A DNA stretch of 64,000 bases from Pseudoalteromonas shioyasakiensis (lineage in GTDB: Bacteria > Pseudomonadota > Gammaproteobacteria > Enterobacterales > Alteromonadaceae): contig NZ_LRUE01000015.1 of assembly GCF_001550135.1 (NCBI RefSeq), positions 558,001-622,000 of the forward strand, given 5' to 3'. Shown piece after piece: positions 46,531 through 55,840 of the stretch. Position 1 is the stretch's first letter. Each line of letters starts with the position of its first letter. The notes under the pieces are model-generated. The model searched no databases. It was given only the letters and a program-made list of their open reading frames with translations, and was not told where the DNA came from. Both the position numbers and the translations under genes were made by a program.

Positions 46531-49485
46531 TTAATATATCGTTAGCTTGATATTGTTTATTCCTCTTTCTGCCACAGGTCGACCTTGTGGGCCAAGGTGG
46601 TGGGCTGCATGGAACTTAGACCCTATTGCACTAATTCTGTGTAAGAAGCTAATTTCTTCATCATATTTAAGTGCTAATGTATTATCAGGACGCTCACCAT
46701 CATCAGGCTGCATAACTCGCGCATATAGATCTGGAGTTGCAGTAGAGAAAGTGATTTCACTTTGCTCAGAGCTTAATGTAAGCCACTGAATATCCGAGAA
46801 GTACCCTTTAAACTCTGGTAATTCCCAGCGCTCGCCAGCAACGCCTTCATTATAATCATTTTCCCAAACAGAGTAGTTTACGCCCTCTAAGCGGTTAGCC
46901 CATACACGGTAAGGACCATCACCTAACCAACGTTTATGCTCAATTGCTTTTTTCGGATAATTAAAACCAACGCCATGAAGGATGTATTCACCGTCAAGCC
47001 AGTAATCAACATCCATTGATAAATGACCTTCAGGGTGAACAGTCCAAGTTAGCTTTGTAATGCCTGCTGGCGGGTTCATCACTTCAATCACTAAATCATT
47101 AGCAATAATTTCAGACTTTAATTCTGTCGGTTTTTTATCTTGTTGCGCTTCTTTCTCAGCATTTGGATCATGAGTTAGCCATGAACCAATACCATTATAA
47201 ACCCCTTTATTTAGTGAGTTATCAGAACGAAGTAGCTTAGGACCATTTGTCAACGCCGCAGTTTGACCTTGCTTACTGTATGACTTTAATAGACCTGTTG
47301 TTGCATCAAAAATAATTGTTCTATCAGCAGCCTTAACCGCTAACTCAGATTCGTTTTGACTAACAATTTGAGCTGGTTTAGTTGCTGATGCCTGATTTTC
47401 AAATTGCTCTTGAGTTAATTTTGCAAGTTTAGCCGCACTTTGGATAGGCCAAGCATCTGTCCAAATTGAATTCTGCTGCTGGTCAAAAAATTCAACCTCT
47501 AACCAACCATTTTGCTGCCAATTGTCAGGTAAGTTCAATTGTACTGTTCCTGTCGAGTCTGGCTTAATAGCAGGGAGTGTGGCTTTATTGCTCGCTACAA
47601 GCTGCTTCTTATCAGAAAACGCAGTCACTGGCTGATATAAACGCCACTCGAGCGACATAGTTGATAGATCAACAAAGTCATACAGGTTTTTAACTTGCAA
47701 CTGACCGTCAAAAGAACCGGCAAGTAACTGGCCATTCTTTAAGTTTTCAACTTGGATTGGTGACCAAATTTCTTTAATTGTAAAAAAGCTCGCTTCTTTT
47801 TCACCATAAGGTCCAACAATACCATCTGGCGCATGGTTAAAGTCGGTATCAACACGGCCATTTTGATCTGTACGCTCAACACCCTCATCAGCAAACACCC
47901 ATAGGAAACCACCGGCACCAACAGGAGTTGACATCATGAAGTCCCAAAAATCTCTCAAACCTGCACCATGGCCACCATCATACAAGCCATGTAAGAACTC
48001 GGTTGGGAAAAATACTTCATTACGGGCTTTTTTAGCTACTAGTTCCGAGTAAGTTGGGTAATGATCAGTATCGATATTACGGAACAACTCCCAAGGATGA
48101 AGAATTGGACGGTTTTGAATGTCATAAAGGTGATAATCATCATCAACATCGGTATTAAAACCGCCTTCATTACCGTTCGCCCAGAATAAAATACTTGGGT
48201 GTGCTTGGTCGCGTTTAACAAGCTGAGCAACTAGGCGTCTCGCTGATGGCGTATCAATAACTGGCTTTTGCCATGTGCCTAACTCATTAATAACATAAAT
48301 ACCAAGACGGTCCGCCGCTTCTAAAAAGTGCACATCGGGTGGATAATGCGACATTCTAACAGCATTCATGTTCATGCTTTTCATCGTCTTAATGTCATCG
48401 ATGCTGGCTTGTTTAGTCATAGTACGTCCAGTTGCTGGACGGAAGCTGTGACGGTTAACCCCTTTAAGGATAATTTTTTCGCCATTTAAATATAAGCCGT
48501 CATGTGGGCGTAATTCAAAAGTTCTAAAGCCAAAGGTTTTATTGAACCTATGTAGAGTTTTAGAGCCCTCTTTTAAATCAATACGTACTTGATATAAATT
48601 AGGCGTCTCGGCGCTCCAAAGCTTAGGAGAGTCCACGTTAGTTGCTAAGTTAACCTTGTTACCATTAAGTGTGGCATTAAACGTTTCACTTACAGGGTTG
48701 CCATCTAAATCTAAAATTTGTGCTTCAACTGCAGAAGCATTTGATTTATCTAGTCCTTCGAGATAAACATCCATTTTAAATTCACCAGACGCTTTTGCAT
48801 CTAATGAAACCCAATCAATATGAGATTGTGGCAAAGACTGTAAAAAGACTTGACGATAGATACCACCGAACACCCAGTAGTCTGCTGCGCGTTCTGCTGC
48901 TTCGATACTTTTGTTAGCCGAAACTTTATCTACCACAACCTTTAGCTCATTAGCTTCACCACTTTTTAAATATGGCGTTATGTCATAGCTGAATCGATAA
49001 AAACCACCTTGGTGGGTTGGGCCCACTTGTTGTTGGTTCACAAACACAGTGGCATCTGTCATCACACCATCAAAAACAATTTCAATTTTGCGACCAGACC
49101 AATCAGCAGGTAGGGTAAAATCACGACGATAAATACCTTGTTCGCTATGTTTATCTGGGATGTAGCCGTAATCATAGTTACCGAAGCCTTGTTGCTCCCA
49201 GTTAGAAGGAACATCTATTTTGCTCCATTGACCACAGTTTTGCCCTTCACTACAGTAAAAGTCCCATTTCACCGCATCATCACTGCCGGTGCCGCTTAAC
49301 ATCATGATGTCTGTTTTAGCTTGATCATTAGGCTGAACGTCAACACTTTGCTGACTATTACAGGCTACAAACAAGAAGCTTAAGCAAGCGATAAACGCAT
49401 TTCTTATAATACTGGTTTCAAACCATGCAGGTTTGCTTATTAACCTTAACTTTTTTTCAAGCCGGCCAAAATAATCCTTCCTCAT
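46531..49485 (-). CDS. Glycoside hydrolase family 2 lipoprotein, LacZ-like
   Basis: 984 residues. The start is supported by AGAGGA 6 nt upstream. A lipoprotein signal ends at Cys42 (LFVAC), so the enzyme is probably anchored to a membrane facing the periplasm or outside. The GH2 order is seen: jelly-roll sugar-binding domain, Ig-like domain, TIM barrel, then LacZ-type C-terminal domains. Glu440 in ANGNEGG is the predicted acid/base and Glu496 in PTEFLHG the nucleophile, followed by HGAGLRDFWD as in LacZ. The usual NRHE of the barrel reads NRHS. GH2 enzymes retain configuration and cleave beta-linked galactosides, glucuronides, galacturonides or mannosides; the uronate genes nearby suggest a uronide. 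A LacI-type operator lies about 100 bp upstream. Confidence 0.88.
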   Translation of the reverse strand: MRKDYFGRLEKKLRLISKPAWFETSIIRNAFIACLSFLFVACNSQQSVDVQPNDQAKTDIMMLSGTGSDDAVKWDFYCSEGQNCGQWSKIDVPSNWEQQGFGNYDYGYIPDKHSEQGIYRRDFTLPADWSGRKIEIVFDGVMTDATVFVNQQQVGPTHQGGFYRFSYDITPYLKSGEANELKVVVDKVSANKSIEAAERAADYWVFGGIYRQVFLQSLPQSHIDWVSLDAKASGEFKMDVYLEGLDKSNASAVEAQILDLDGNPVSETFNATLNGNKVNLATNVDSPKLWSAETPNLYQVRIDLKEGSKTLHRFNKTFGFRTFELRPHDGLYLNGEKIILKGVNRHSFRPATGRTMTKQASIDDIKTMKSMNMNAVRMSHYPPDVHFLEAADRLGIYVINELGTWQKPVIDTPSARRLVAQLVKRDQAHPSILFWANGNEGGFNTDVDDDYHLYDIQNRPILHPWELFRNIDTDHYPTYSELVAKKARNEVFFPTEFLHGLYDGGHGAGLRDFWDFMMSTPVGAGGFLWVFADEGVERTDQNGRVDTDFNHAPDGIVGPYGEKEASFFTIKEIWSPIQVENLKNGQLLAGSFDGQLQVKNLYDFVDLSTMSLEWRLYQPVTAFSDKKQLVASNKATLPAIKPDSTGTVQLNLPDNWQQNGWLEVEFFDQQQNSIWTDAWPIQSAAKLAKLTQEQFENQASATKPAQIVSQNESELAVKAADRTIIFDATTGLLKSYSKQGQTAALTNGPKLLRSDNSLNKGVYNGIGSWLTHDPNAEKEAQQDKKPTELKSEIIANDLVIEVMNPPAGITKLTWTVHPEGHLSMDVDYWLDGEYILHGVGFNYPKKAIEHKRWLGDGPYRVWANRLEGVNYSVWENDYNEGVAGERWELPEFKGYFSDIQWLTLSSEQSEITFSTATPDLYARVMQPDDGERPDNTLALKYDEEISFLHRISAIGSKFHAAHHLGPQGRPVAERGINNIKLTIY

Positions 49486-49583
49486 ATGTGTTCCTCTAAC
49501 TGTTGAAATTATAATGTTTTTAGAAAATTTTAAGTCTACACAAGCTTATATTAACACCAATTATATACATATCATAATACAAT

Positions 49584-49597
49584 TGCCACCGGTAGCA
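49584..49597. promoter_or_regulatory. LacI-type operator 1 (GH2 promoter)
   Basis: TGCCACCGGTAGCA, one mismatch from the palindrome TGCCACCGGTGGCA. It lies 99 bp before the GH2 start. Confidence 0.8.
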
Positions 49598-50024
49598 TTT
49601 TGAGCTTCATCCTCCTTGCGTGCTTGTTTTACGCATCATATTTGACACCACAAAACGTACTATCATATTAATTTTAATAAATAAATTAATAATTATGTCA
49701 TTTATTACTTAGCTTGCACCAAAAAGAAATATAGCTTTGCACAACAACAGAACAAACTCTTCCTGAAGCAGAAAATAATACAAACCGCTATGCAACTACA
49801 CATCTAAATTCTTTATTTGAAAATCATTAAAAAATTAAACCGTTGATAATGAACGACTTATTTTTAAAATACACAGAAATAAGTAACAAATTATTAAAAA
49901 GAATATAATAATACTTAAACATCTAAATTTTCTGTGTTATAAAATTTAGGAGCGTGGTTATGGGGATGAAGACAACACAACAAGCCTGGCATGCTTACTT
50001 GCGGTGCAACTATTTGGCTAAAAA

Positions 50025-50038
50025 TGCCACCGGTGGCA
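50025..50038. promoter_or_regulatory. LacI-type operator 2 (TonB receptor promoter)
   Basis: Exact TGCCACCGGTGGCA, about 150 bp before the TonB receptor start. Confidence 0.85.
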
Positions 50039-50188
50039 AAAATGCAGGAAAAATACACTTATTAAAAAAACACACGATATCAGCACCTTGTCGAACATTA
50101 GAGGTTTTTCTAATGATGCTGATTTAACACTGAATCAAATAACTTCTGTTATTGATTCGCATTAAAATAATTTTGGAGGTTATTTTAA

Positions 50189-52969
50189 ATGTTTAAGAAA
50201 ACGACATTAGCCAGCACAATTTGTATGGCCCTTTTTGGGCAATGTGTTTATGCAGCAGATGAGGCTGCAGAGCAAACACAAAACGCTCAAGCAAATGACA
50301 ACAATGATTCCCTTGAAATAATTGAGGTTGTTGGGATCCGAAGCAGCTTAAATAAAGCCGTTAATATCAAGCGCCAATCAATTCAGGTTGTTGATGCAAT
50401 TGTTGCCGAAGATATTGGTAAGTTTCCTGATAATAACCTTGTTGAGGCGCTACAACGTGTAACGGGTGTACAGGTAACAGACCGCGCATCGGGTGAAGTA
50501 AATACTGTTACAATCCGTGGCTTAACCGATGTTACAACAACAATTAATGGCCGCGAAATGTTCACCGCAGCAGGGCGTCAACTTGCTGTTGCAGACATAC
50601 CTGCAGCATTACTTGAAAGTGTAGAGGTATACAAAACACGCAACGCCAGCCAATTAGCGAGCGGTATTGCGGGTCAACTTAATGTTCGCACCCAACGCCC
50701 ATTTAATTTTGAAGGCTCAAAGGTTGTGGTCAATGCCCGTGGCGTTTATCAAGACCAATCTGAAGAAACCGATCCTATAGTGAGTGTGCTTGCCAGCAAT
50801 CGTTGGGAATCATCAGTTGGTGATGTCGGCGCATTAATTAACCTTTCATTTGCTAGCACCAGCTACCGAGATGAAAATAGTGCACCAGGTGGTTTCGTGC
50901 CATTTAGAGCTGATAACTTAAATCGCATTTACCCATGGCCAACAGGCCTTGAACACGGTATGGACAGAACGCCAGGGGCAACCATGTATGACCCTGCAAC
51001 TGACAGTGAGGTTGAGTACTATCTAAGTCGTGACGCACTAAATCAGTCAGATCTAACTGGTAAACGTGAACGCCCGGCAGTAAACCTGTCATTTCAATGG
51101 GCACCAAATGATACATCAGAGTATATTTTCGAAGCATTTTACAATGGCTACCGCAACGAAAGTAATAACCACCTACTATTTTCATACGCAGATTCTTCAC
51201 GGGTAGAAACCGTGACACAACCAGTGTTGTTTGAAGGCACAAATGTCATCAAATCTCGTGCTTGGGGTGACTCAGGTGCATTTACCAGCGGCGACTTTTC
51301 TAAGAGCCAAACTGATAGCTACATGTTTGCATTAGGTGGTAAATGGGCGCTATCTGAAGATGCAACACTAAAATCTGAGTTGGTCTATCAAACAAGTAAA
51401 TATGAACGTGAGTTTGTTGCTATGCAGGCAAATACTCGTTTCCCATTTGTCATGGCAGACTTCAATCATGAAGACGGCATCATGGCATGGACTGTTTACG
51501 ATGAAGAGTTTGGTACTCCACTTGATTTAACCGATCCAAGCTTATGGACCACCAGTACCATGTTCGACAACGGCGGTGAGGATAATGGTGATGGCTTAAC
51601 ATTCACGCTTGACCTCGACTTCTATGTTGACTGGGGTATCTTTACAAAAGCTAAAGCAGGTGTTCGTTATGATAAACGTACAGCTGATAGCAGTAGTCGT
51701 GATTCTAATCGATTTAACCCTATTCCATTAGCATCTCTAGGCTCAGAAGCGCACTACGTAAATAGTGATTTCTTTGATGGGAAAAGTGATTTGCCGAGAT
51801 CATGGGTTGCCTTTAATGCAAAAAACTTATGGCAAAACCGTGCAGAGTATCGTGATACGTTTAATTTCTACGATAGCGCCGATGGCGAGCGTCGAATGAC
51901 GCTACAAAAGAACTTCGATATCGATCAAACTTCATGGGCTGCGTATGTGCAAAGCCAATTTGAAACACAACTTTTTGGTAATCGATTAGACGGTGATATT
52001 GGTCTTCGCTATACCTACGCAGGCGCTGACATGGACTTTTACCACTGGGATGGAGAAGTTGGTGGCATAGTACAAAGTACTGGCCGAAACAGTAGCGCAA
52101 AGTTCTTACCTAACTTAACGCTACGCTATCATTTAAGCGATGATTTAATTACTCGTTTTGCTTATACGCAAACCTTACGCCGCCCAGAGTTTGGCCAATT
52201 AAATAGTTTTATTAATTTACGTCCAGACACTACAAATGTTGGCTATGGCAACGCAAGCGGTGGTAATCAAAGTCTACGCCCAGTTGAATCTACGAACTAT
52301 GACTTCTCACTAGAATACTACTTTAATGAAGGTAGCTCAGCGTATGCGACCTACTTCTACAGAGATATAGAAGGATTTGTTTTTGATTCATTACGCCAAG
52401 CTCAATTTCCAAACCCAGAAACAGGCGAGATGGAAGATTATATACTTTCTCAACCCGGCAACACCTCCAATGGTGTTCTTAAAGGCGTTGAAGTTGGCTT
52501 AGTTTACTTCCCTGAATCTGTTCCACAATGGTTAGATGGTATTGGCCTTCAAGCAAGTGGTACCTTCTTGGATTCGGATCAAGACATTCCAATCTTTAGC
52601 AACGAAGGTGAGTTAACAGGATACACAAACAGAAGCGTATTTGGTGTTTCAGATACCTCTTACAGCGGTGTATTAATTTATGAACGAGAAAATTTCAGCA
52701 CTCGCCTCTCTTACGTTTGGCGTGACTCATTCTTAAATCGCTATGGCTCAGGTCGTTTCGCGCATCCACGAGGAGTTTATCGTCGACCAGAACAAAGTTT
52801 AGACTTCCAAGTAAGTTACGATGTCACTGAAGACTTAGTTGTGACATTTGATGCGACAAACCTAACAGATGAGGTTTACCGTCAATACTACGAACTACCA
52901 ACTGTTCTAAACGACTCAGCATCTATTTATAGCCGTACATTCGGCTTAGGATTCCGCTATAGCTTCTAA
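50189..52969 (+). CDS. TonB-dependent receptor of the uronate locus
   Basis: A 926-residue outer-membrane receptor with signal peptide (to about CVYA-ADE), TonB-box-like IIEVVGIR, the plug starting SSLNKAVNIKRQSIQVVDAIVAE (cut here for length) with the DIGKFPDNNLVEALQRVTGVQ segment typical of the large TonB receptors of Alteromonadales and Xanthomonads that import oligosaccharides, and a barrel ending in aromatic FRYSF. It is much longer than the iron receptors in this window. LacI-type operators flank it. It probably brings uronate-containing oligosaccharides across the outer membrane for the GH2 lipoprotein and UxaC route. Substrate inferred from context. SD GGAGG is 9 nt from the ATG. Confidence 0.92.
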   Translation: MFKKTTLASTICMALFGQCVYAADEAAEQTQNAQANDNNDSLEIIEVVGIRSSLNKAVNIKRQSIQVVDAIVAEDIGKFPDNNLVEALQRVTGVQVTDRASGEVNTVTIRGLTDVTTTINGREMFTAAGRQLAVADIPAALLESVEVYKTRNASQLASGIAGQLNVRTQRPFNFEGSKVVVNARGVYQDQSEETDPIVSVLASNRWESSVGDVGALINLSFASTSYRDENSAPGGFVPFRADNLNRIYPWPTGLEHGMDRTPGATMYDPATDSEVEYYLSRDALNQSDLTGKRERPAVNLSFQWAPNDTSEYIFEAFYNGYRNESNNHLLFSYADSSRVETVTQPVLFEGTNVIKSRAWGDSGAFTSGDFSKSQTDSYMFALGGKWALSEDATLKSELVYQTSKYEREFVAMQANTRFPFVMADFNHEDGIMAWTVYDEEFGTPLDLTDPSLWTTSTMFDNGGEDNGDGLTFTLDLDFYVDWGIFTKAKAGVRYDKRTADSSSRDSNRFNPIPLASLGSEAHYVNSDFFDGKSDLPRSWVAFNAKNLWQNRAEYRDTFNFYDSADGERRMTLQKNFDIDQTSWAAYVQSQFETQLFGNRLDGDIGLRYTYAGADMDFYHWDGEVGGIVQSTGRNSSAKFLPNLTLRYHLSDDLITRFAYTQTLRRPEFGQLNSFINLRPDTTNVGYGNASGGNQSLRPVESTNYDFSLEYYFNEGSSAYATYFYRDIEGFVFDSLRQAQFPNPETGEMEDYILSQPGNTSNGVLKGVEVGLVYFPESVPQWLDGIGLQASGTFLDSDQDIPIFSNEGELTGYTNRSVFGVSDTSYSGVLIYERENFSTRLSYVWRDSFLNRYGSGRFAHPRGVYRRPEQSLDFQVSYDVTEDLVVTFDATNLTDEVYRQYYELPTVLNDSASIYSRTFGLGFRYSF

Positions 52970-53025
52970 CTAAGTTTAGCAAAACCAAGGAAGGTTTATT
53001 TGATTTCCCCATCAAGTTAGAAAAT

Positions 53026-53058
53026 AAAGCACTGTACCTTCAGGGTCGGTGCTTTTTT
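53026..53058 (+). terminator. Terminator after the TonB receptor gene
   Basis: AAAGCAC and GTGCTTT form the base of an imperfect hairpin and are followed by T6. Confidence 0.75.
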
Positions 53059-53097
53059 CATTTTAGATAGACTAGATTTATCTTCGCGCAACAACAT

Positions 53098-53111
53098 TGC
53101 CACCGGTGGCA
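53098..53111. promoter_or_regulatory. LacI-type operator 3 (uxaC promoter)
   Basis: Exact TGCCACCGGTGGCA, 146 bp before the uxaC start. Confidence 0.85.
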
Positions 53112-53221
53112 ACATTTGCTAAAGTTGATTGCATAAATAACAGTCTTAGGCCATTAAAAAACAACTAACGTGCCTAAGTTACTCACTGCTAATTAAGTTT
53201 AGTCATTACATATTTAAATTT

Positions 53222-53235
53222 TGCCACCGCTGGCA
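53222..53235. promoter_or_regulatory. LacI-type operator 4 (uxaC promoter)
   Basis: TGCCACCGCTGGCA, one mismatch from the consensus, 22 bp before the uxaC ATG and overlapping the expected leader. Two sites 124 bp apart could allow looping. Confidence 0.8.
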
Positions 53236-53257
53236 ACGCAAGATTTTGAGGAACCTT

Positions 53258-54700
53258 ATGTCAATTAAATCACAGCCGCTTTCACTTCACCCTGATAGGC
53301 TATTTTCGAGTGACCCGGCAATTGTTAGTGTTGCCCGAGAGCTTTATGAAGAAATAAAAGATCTTCCAATAGTCAGCCCACATGGCCATACAGACCCAAA
53401 GTGGTTTAATAAAAACCCTAACTTTGGCAACGCCACTGAACTCTTTATAAAACCAGATCACTATGTATTTAGAATGCTTTACAGCCAAGGTATTGAATTA
53501 ACCGAGCTTGGTATTCCTGAGCATGGTATCGATGGCGATTTAACACGATCAAAAAATGCAGATCCAAAAAAAGCTTGGCAGATTTTTGCAGATAACTATT
53601 ACCTATTTGCAGGTACCCCAAGTGGCTACTGGTTAGATGCCGTTTTTTGTGATGTATTTGGTTTTAAAGAAAAGCTTAACTCTGAAAACGCACAACAATA
53701 CTACGATAAAATCACCGCTGAACTTGCAACAGATGCTTATAAACCGCAAGCATTAATGGATCGCTTTAATATAGAGCTCATAGCAACAACTGAAGGTGCA
53801 TTAGACTCACTTGAACACCACAAAGAGATGGCTGAAACGGCCATGGCCAAACGAGTTATAACCACATTTAGGCCTGATGATATTGTGGATGCGAGCCGAG
53901 AAGACTTTACTGACAATCTCACTAAGCTTGGTGAGTTAACAGATCAAGATACCAGTACTTGGCAAGGTTATTTAGAAGCAGTTCGCATTCGTCGCGCTTA
54001 CTTTAAAAAAGAAGGTCGAGCAACTGCAACCGACCATGGTCACCCCAGTGCGATTACTGCTGATTTATCACTATCTGAATGTGAAGCATTATTTAAAAAA
54101 TGCCGCACAGGTAACGCGACAGAACAAGAGCAAGAACTATTTCGTGGCCAAATGCTAACGGAGCTGGCAGGTATGAGTATTGAAGATGGCCTTGTGATGC
54201 AAATTCATCCTGGTGCACATCGTAATCATAACCAGCCAATTTTCAATCAATTTGGCCGTGATAAAGGCGCAGATATTCCAAGCCAAACCGAGTATGTTAA
54301 TGCGCTTAAGCCTCTTTTAAGTAAATATGGTAATCATCCAAAGTTAAAAATCATTTTATTTACCCTAGATGAAACGACTTACAGTCGTGAGCTGGCACCG
54401 CTTGCTGGTCACTACCCTAGTTTAAAACTAGGTCCGGCATGGTGGTTTCATGATAGCCCTGCCGGTATGCTGCGTTTTCGTCAGCAAACAACTGAAACCG
54501 CAGGTTTCTATAATACGGTCGGTTTTAATGATGACACGCGAGCTTTTCTATCGATTCCAGCAAGGCATGATGTAGCACGTCGAGTTGATTGCCGCTACTT
54601 AGCAGAGCTTGTTACAAATCATCAAATAACAATTGAAACAGCCCACGAGCTTGCTTATCAACTAACTTATGGGTTGGTTAAAAAGGCGTATAACTTATAA
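53258..54700 (+). CDS. uxaC: Uronate isomerase UxaC
   Basis: 480 residues from ATG 53258 with GAGGA 4-5 nt upstream (an earlier TTG overlaps that SD). It belongs to the amidohydrolase-like glucuronate isomerase family: the metal site starts with IVSPHGHTDPKWF, and later MQIHPGAHRNHN, DDTRAFLSIPARHDVARRVDCR and WWFHDSP are typical UxaC segments. It interconverts D-galacturonate/D-tagaturonate and D-glucuronate/D-fructuronate in the cytoplasm. It has two LacI-type operators upstream and is transcribed alone, ending at a hairpin shared with lacI. Confidence 0.96.
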   Translation: MSIKSQPLSLHPDRLFSSDPAIVSVARELYEEIKDLPIVSPHGHTDPKWFNKNPNFGNATELFIKPDHYVFRMLYSQGIELTELGIPEHGIDGDLTRSKNADPKKAWQIFADNYYLFAGTPSGYWLDAVFCDVFGFKEKLNSENAQQYYDKITAELATDAYKPQALMDRFNIELIATTEGALDSLEHHKEMAETAMAKRVITTFRPDDIVDASREDFTDNLTKLGELTDQDTSTWQGYLEAVRIRRAYFKKEGRATATDHGHPSAITADLSLSECEALFKKCRTGNATEQEQELFRGQMLTELAGMSIEDGLVMQIHPGAHRNHNQPIFNQFGRDKGADIPSQTEYVNALKPLLSKYGNHPKLKIILFTLDETTYSRELAPLAGHYPSLKLGPAWWFHDSPAGMLRFRQQTTETAGFYNTVGFNDDTRAFLSIPARHDVARRVDCRYLAELVTNHQITIETAHELAYQLTYGLVKKAYNL

Positions 54701-54706
54701 AAATCT

Positions 54707-54736
54707 AGCACGGCATTACTGCCATAATGTCGTGCT
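54707..54736. terminator. Convergent terminator between uxaC and lacI
   Basis: AGCACGGCATT and AATGTCGTGCT pair with one G-T pair. It touches the lacI stop codon. T run weak. Confidence 0.6.
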
Positions 54737-55752
54737 TACTCAGGAACGCGAGATGTTGATTCGCGTGTCACCAAATGCGGCGTTACTGTTTTTGGCATAG
54801 GTAGTTTGTCTTGATTACCACGAGAGCGATTAATCAACTTTTGTACGGCTAAGCATGCCATATTAAATACAGGTCGGCGTATTGTTGTCAGCGATGGAAT
54901 GATCCGAGATGCAAGAATATTGTCATCGAACCCCGCGACCGATAACTGTTCTGGCACTTTAATGCCTTGGTTGTTAGCCACACGGAGCACAGCTGCGGCC
55001 ATCTCATCATTATTAGCAACGATTGCTGTTGGCCTAGGTTGTTTGCTTAACAACTCCCTAGCGCACTCTAAACCACTGTCGTAACTATTTTTGCCTTCAA
55101 CAATATATTCTGAGGGTAAATTTACATCATAAACCTGCAATTCAGCTAAAAAGCCAGCTAAACGCTCTATTGATGAACGATAATTTTGTGGGCCAGATAT
55201 AAAGCCAATGTCCTGATGGCCTAATTCGACTAAATGGTCTGCCATATCACGCATTGCTGCACGCTCGTCAGATACAACAATATTATCAGCGTCATCCAAA
55301 TCAACTGATGCAAGCCTTACGTATGGACAATCAACATCTCTTAAAGCTGCAGCGAGCTCTTTGTTTTCTGATACCGGAGGCAAGATAATGACGCCATCTA
55401 ATTTTGAACGAGCGATAAAACGTAAGCAGTCATCAACAAAATCTTCGCGTTTTGCAGAACCTGGGTGTACCACTAACTCGTAGCCTAATTCAGCACAGAC
55501 ACTCAATGCACCTCGTTGCACTTCATCAATATAGAGTGCATCAGGGTTATCATAAATTAGCCCTAACAAATACGAACGGCTTGAGGCTAACCCCCTGGCT
55601 TGCTTATCTGGCGAGAAGCCTGTTTGCTTTATTATCTCAAGCACTTTTTCACGTGTTGCTTCACCTACCGCAGGGGAGCTATTTATTACACGAGAAACGG
55701 TACGTTTTGATACCCCCGATAAGCGGGCAATATCATTAATTGTCACTGACAT
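54736..55752 (-). CDS. LacI-family regulator of the uronate locus
   Basis: A 338-residue LacI regulator. The N-terminal HTH is canonical (TINDIARLSGVSKRTVSRVINSS) with a hinge helix (RGLASSRS). The effector domain is of the periplasmic-binding type, with typical FISGPQNYRSSIERLAGF and AGFDDN segments. It lies centrally between uxaC and the TRAP genes. It is the only LacI gene in the window and the natural candidate for binding the six palindromes nearby. No such palindrome lies in front of lacI itself, so no autoregulation is visible. The inducer is probably an intermediate such as a uronate or KDG; this is not shown by the sequence. Confidence 0.93.
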   Translation of the reverse strand: MSVTINDIARLSGVSKRTVSRVINSSPAVGEATREKVLEIIKQTGFSPDKQARGLASSRSYLLGLIYDNPDALYIDEVQRGALSVCAELGYELVVHPGSAKREDFVDDCLRFIARSKLDGVIILPPVSENKELAAALRDVDCPYVRLASVDLDDADNIVVSDERAAMRDMADHLVELGHQDIGFISGPQNYRSSIERLAGFLAELQVYDVNLPSEYIVEGKNSYDSGLECARELLSKQPRPTAIVANNDEMAAAVLRVANNQGIKVPEQLSVAGFDDNILASRIIPSLTTIRRPVFNMACLAVQKLINRSRGNQDKLPMPKTVTPHLVTRESTSRVPE

Positions 55753-55840
55753 AGAAGATTCCGAAATAACTAACTTAGCTATAGTAGCACCAAGCTTTTA
55801 TCCATAAAAGCTGTTAACTCTAGCAAAGCAATTGTTTTTA

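Larger units (their letters stand above)
49486..50188. promoter_or_regulatory. Divergent control region of GH2 and TonB receptor genes
   Basis: A 703-bp gap without a convincing gene. It contains two copies of the LacI-type palindrome, one nearer each gene (49584 and 50025), very AT-rich DNA between them, and a hairpin in the receptor leader (GAATCAAATAAC at 50132-50143 pairing with GTTATTGATTC at 50148-50158, one bulged base) that ends about 20 bp before the GGAGG of the receptor. A 55-codon frame at 49960-50127 covers the operator and is judged non-coding. Confidence 0.6.

Noticed and set aside
49960..50127. 55-codon frame with an upstream AGGAGCG and ATG
   Set aside because: It covers a LacI-type operator in a promoter region and has no recognisable features; the SD-like match is likely chance.
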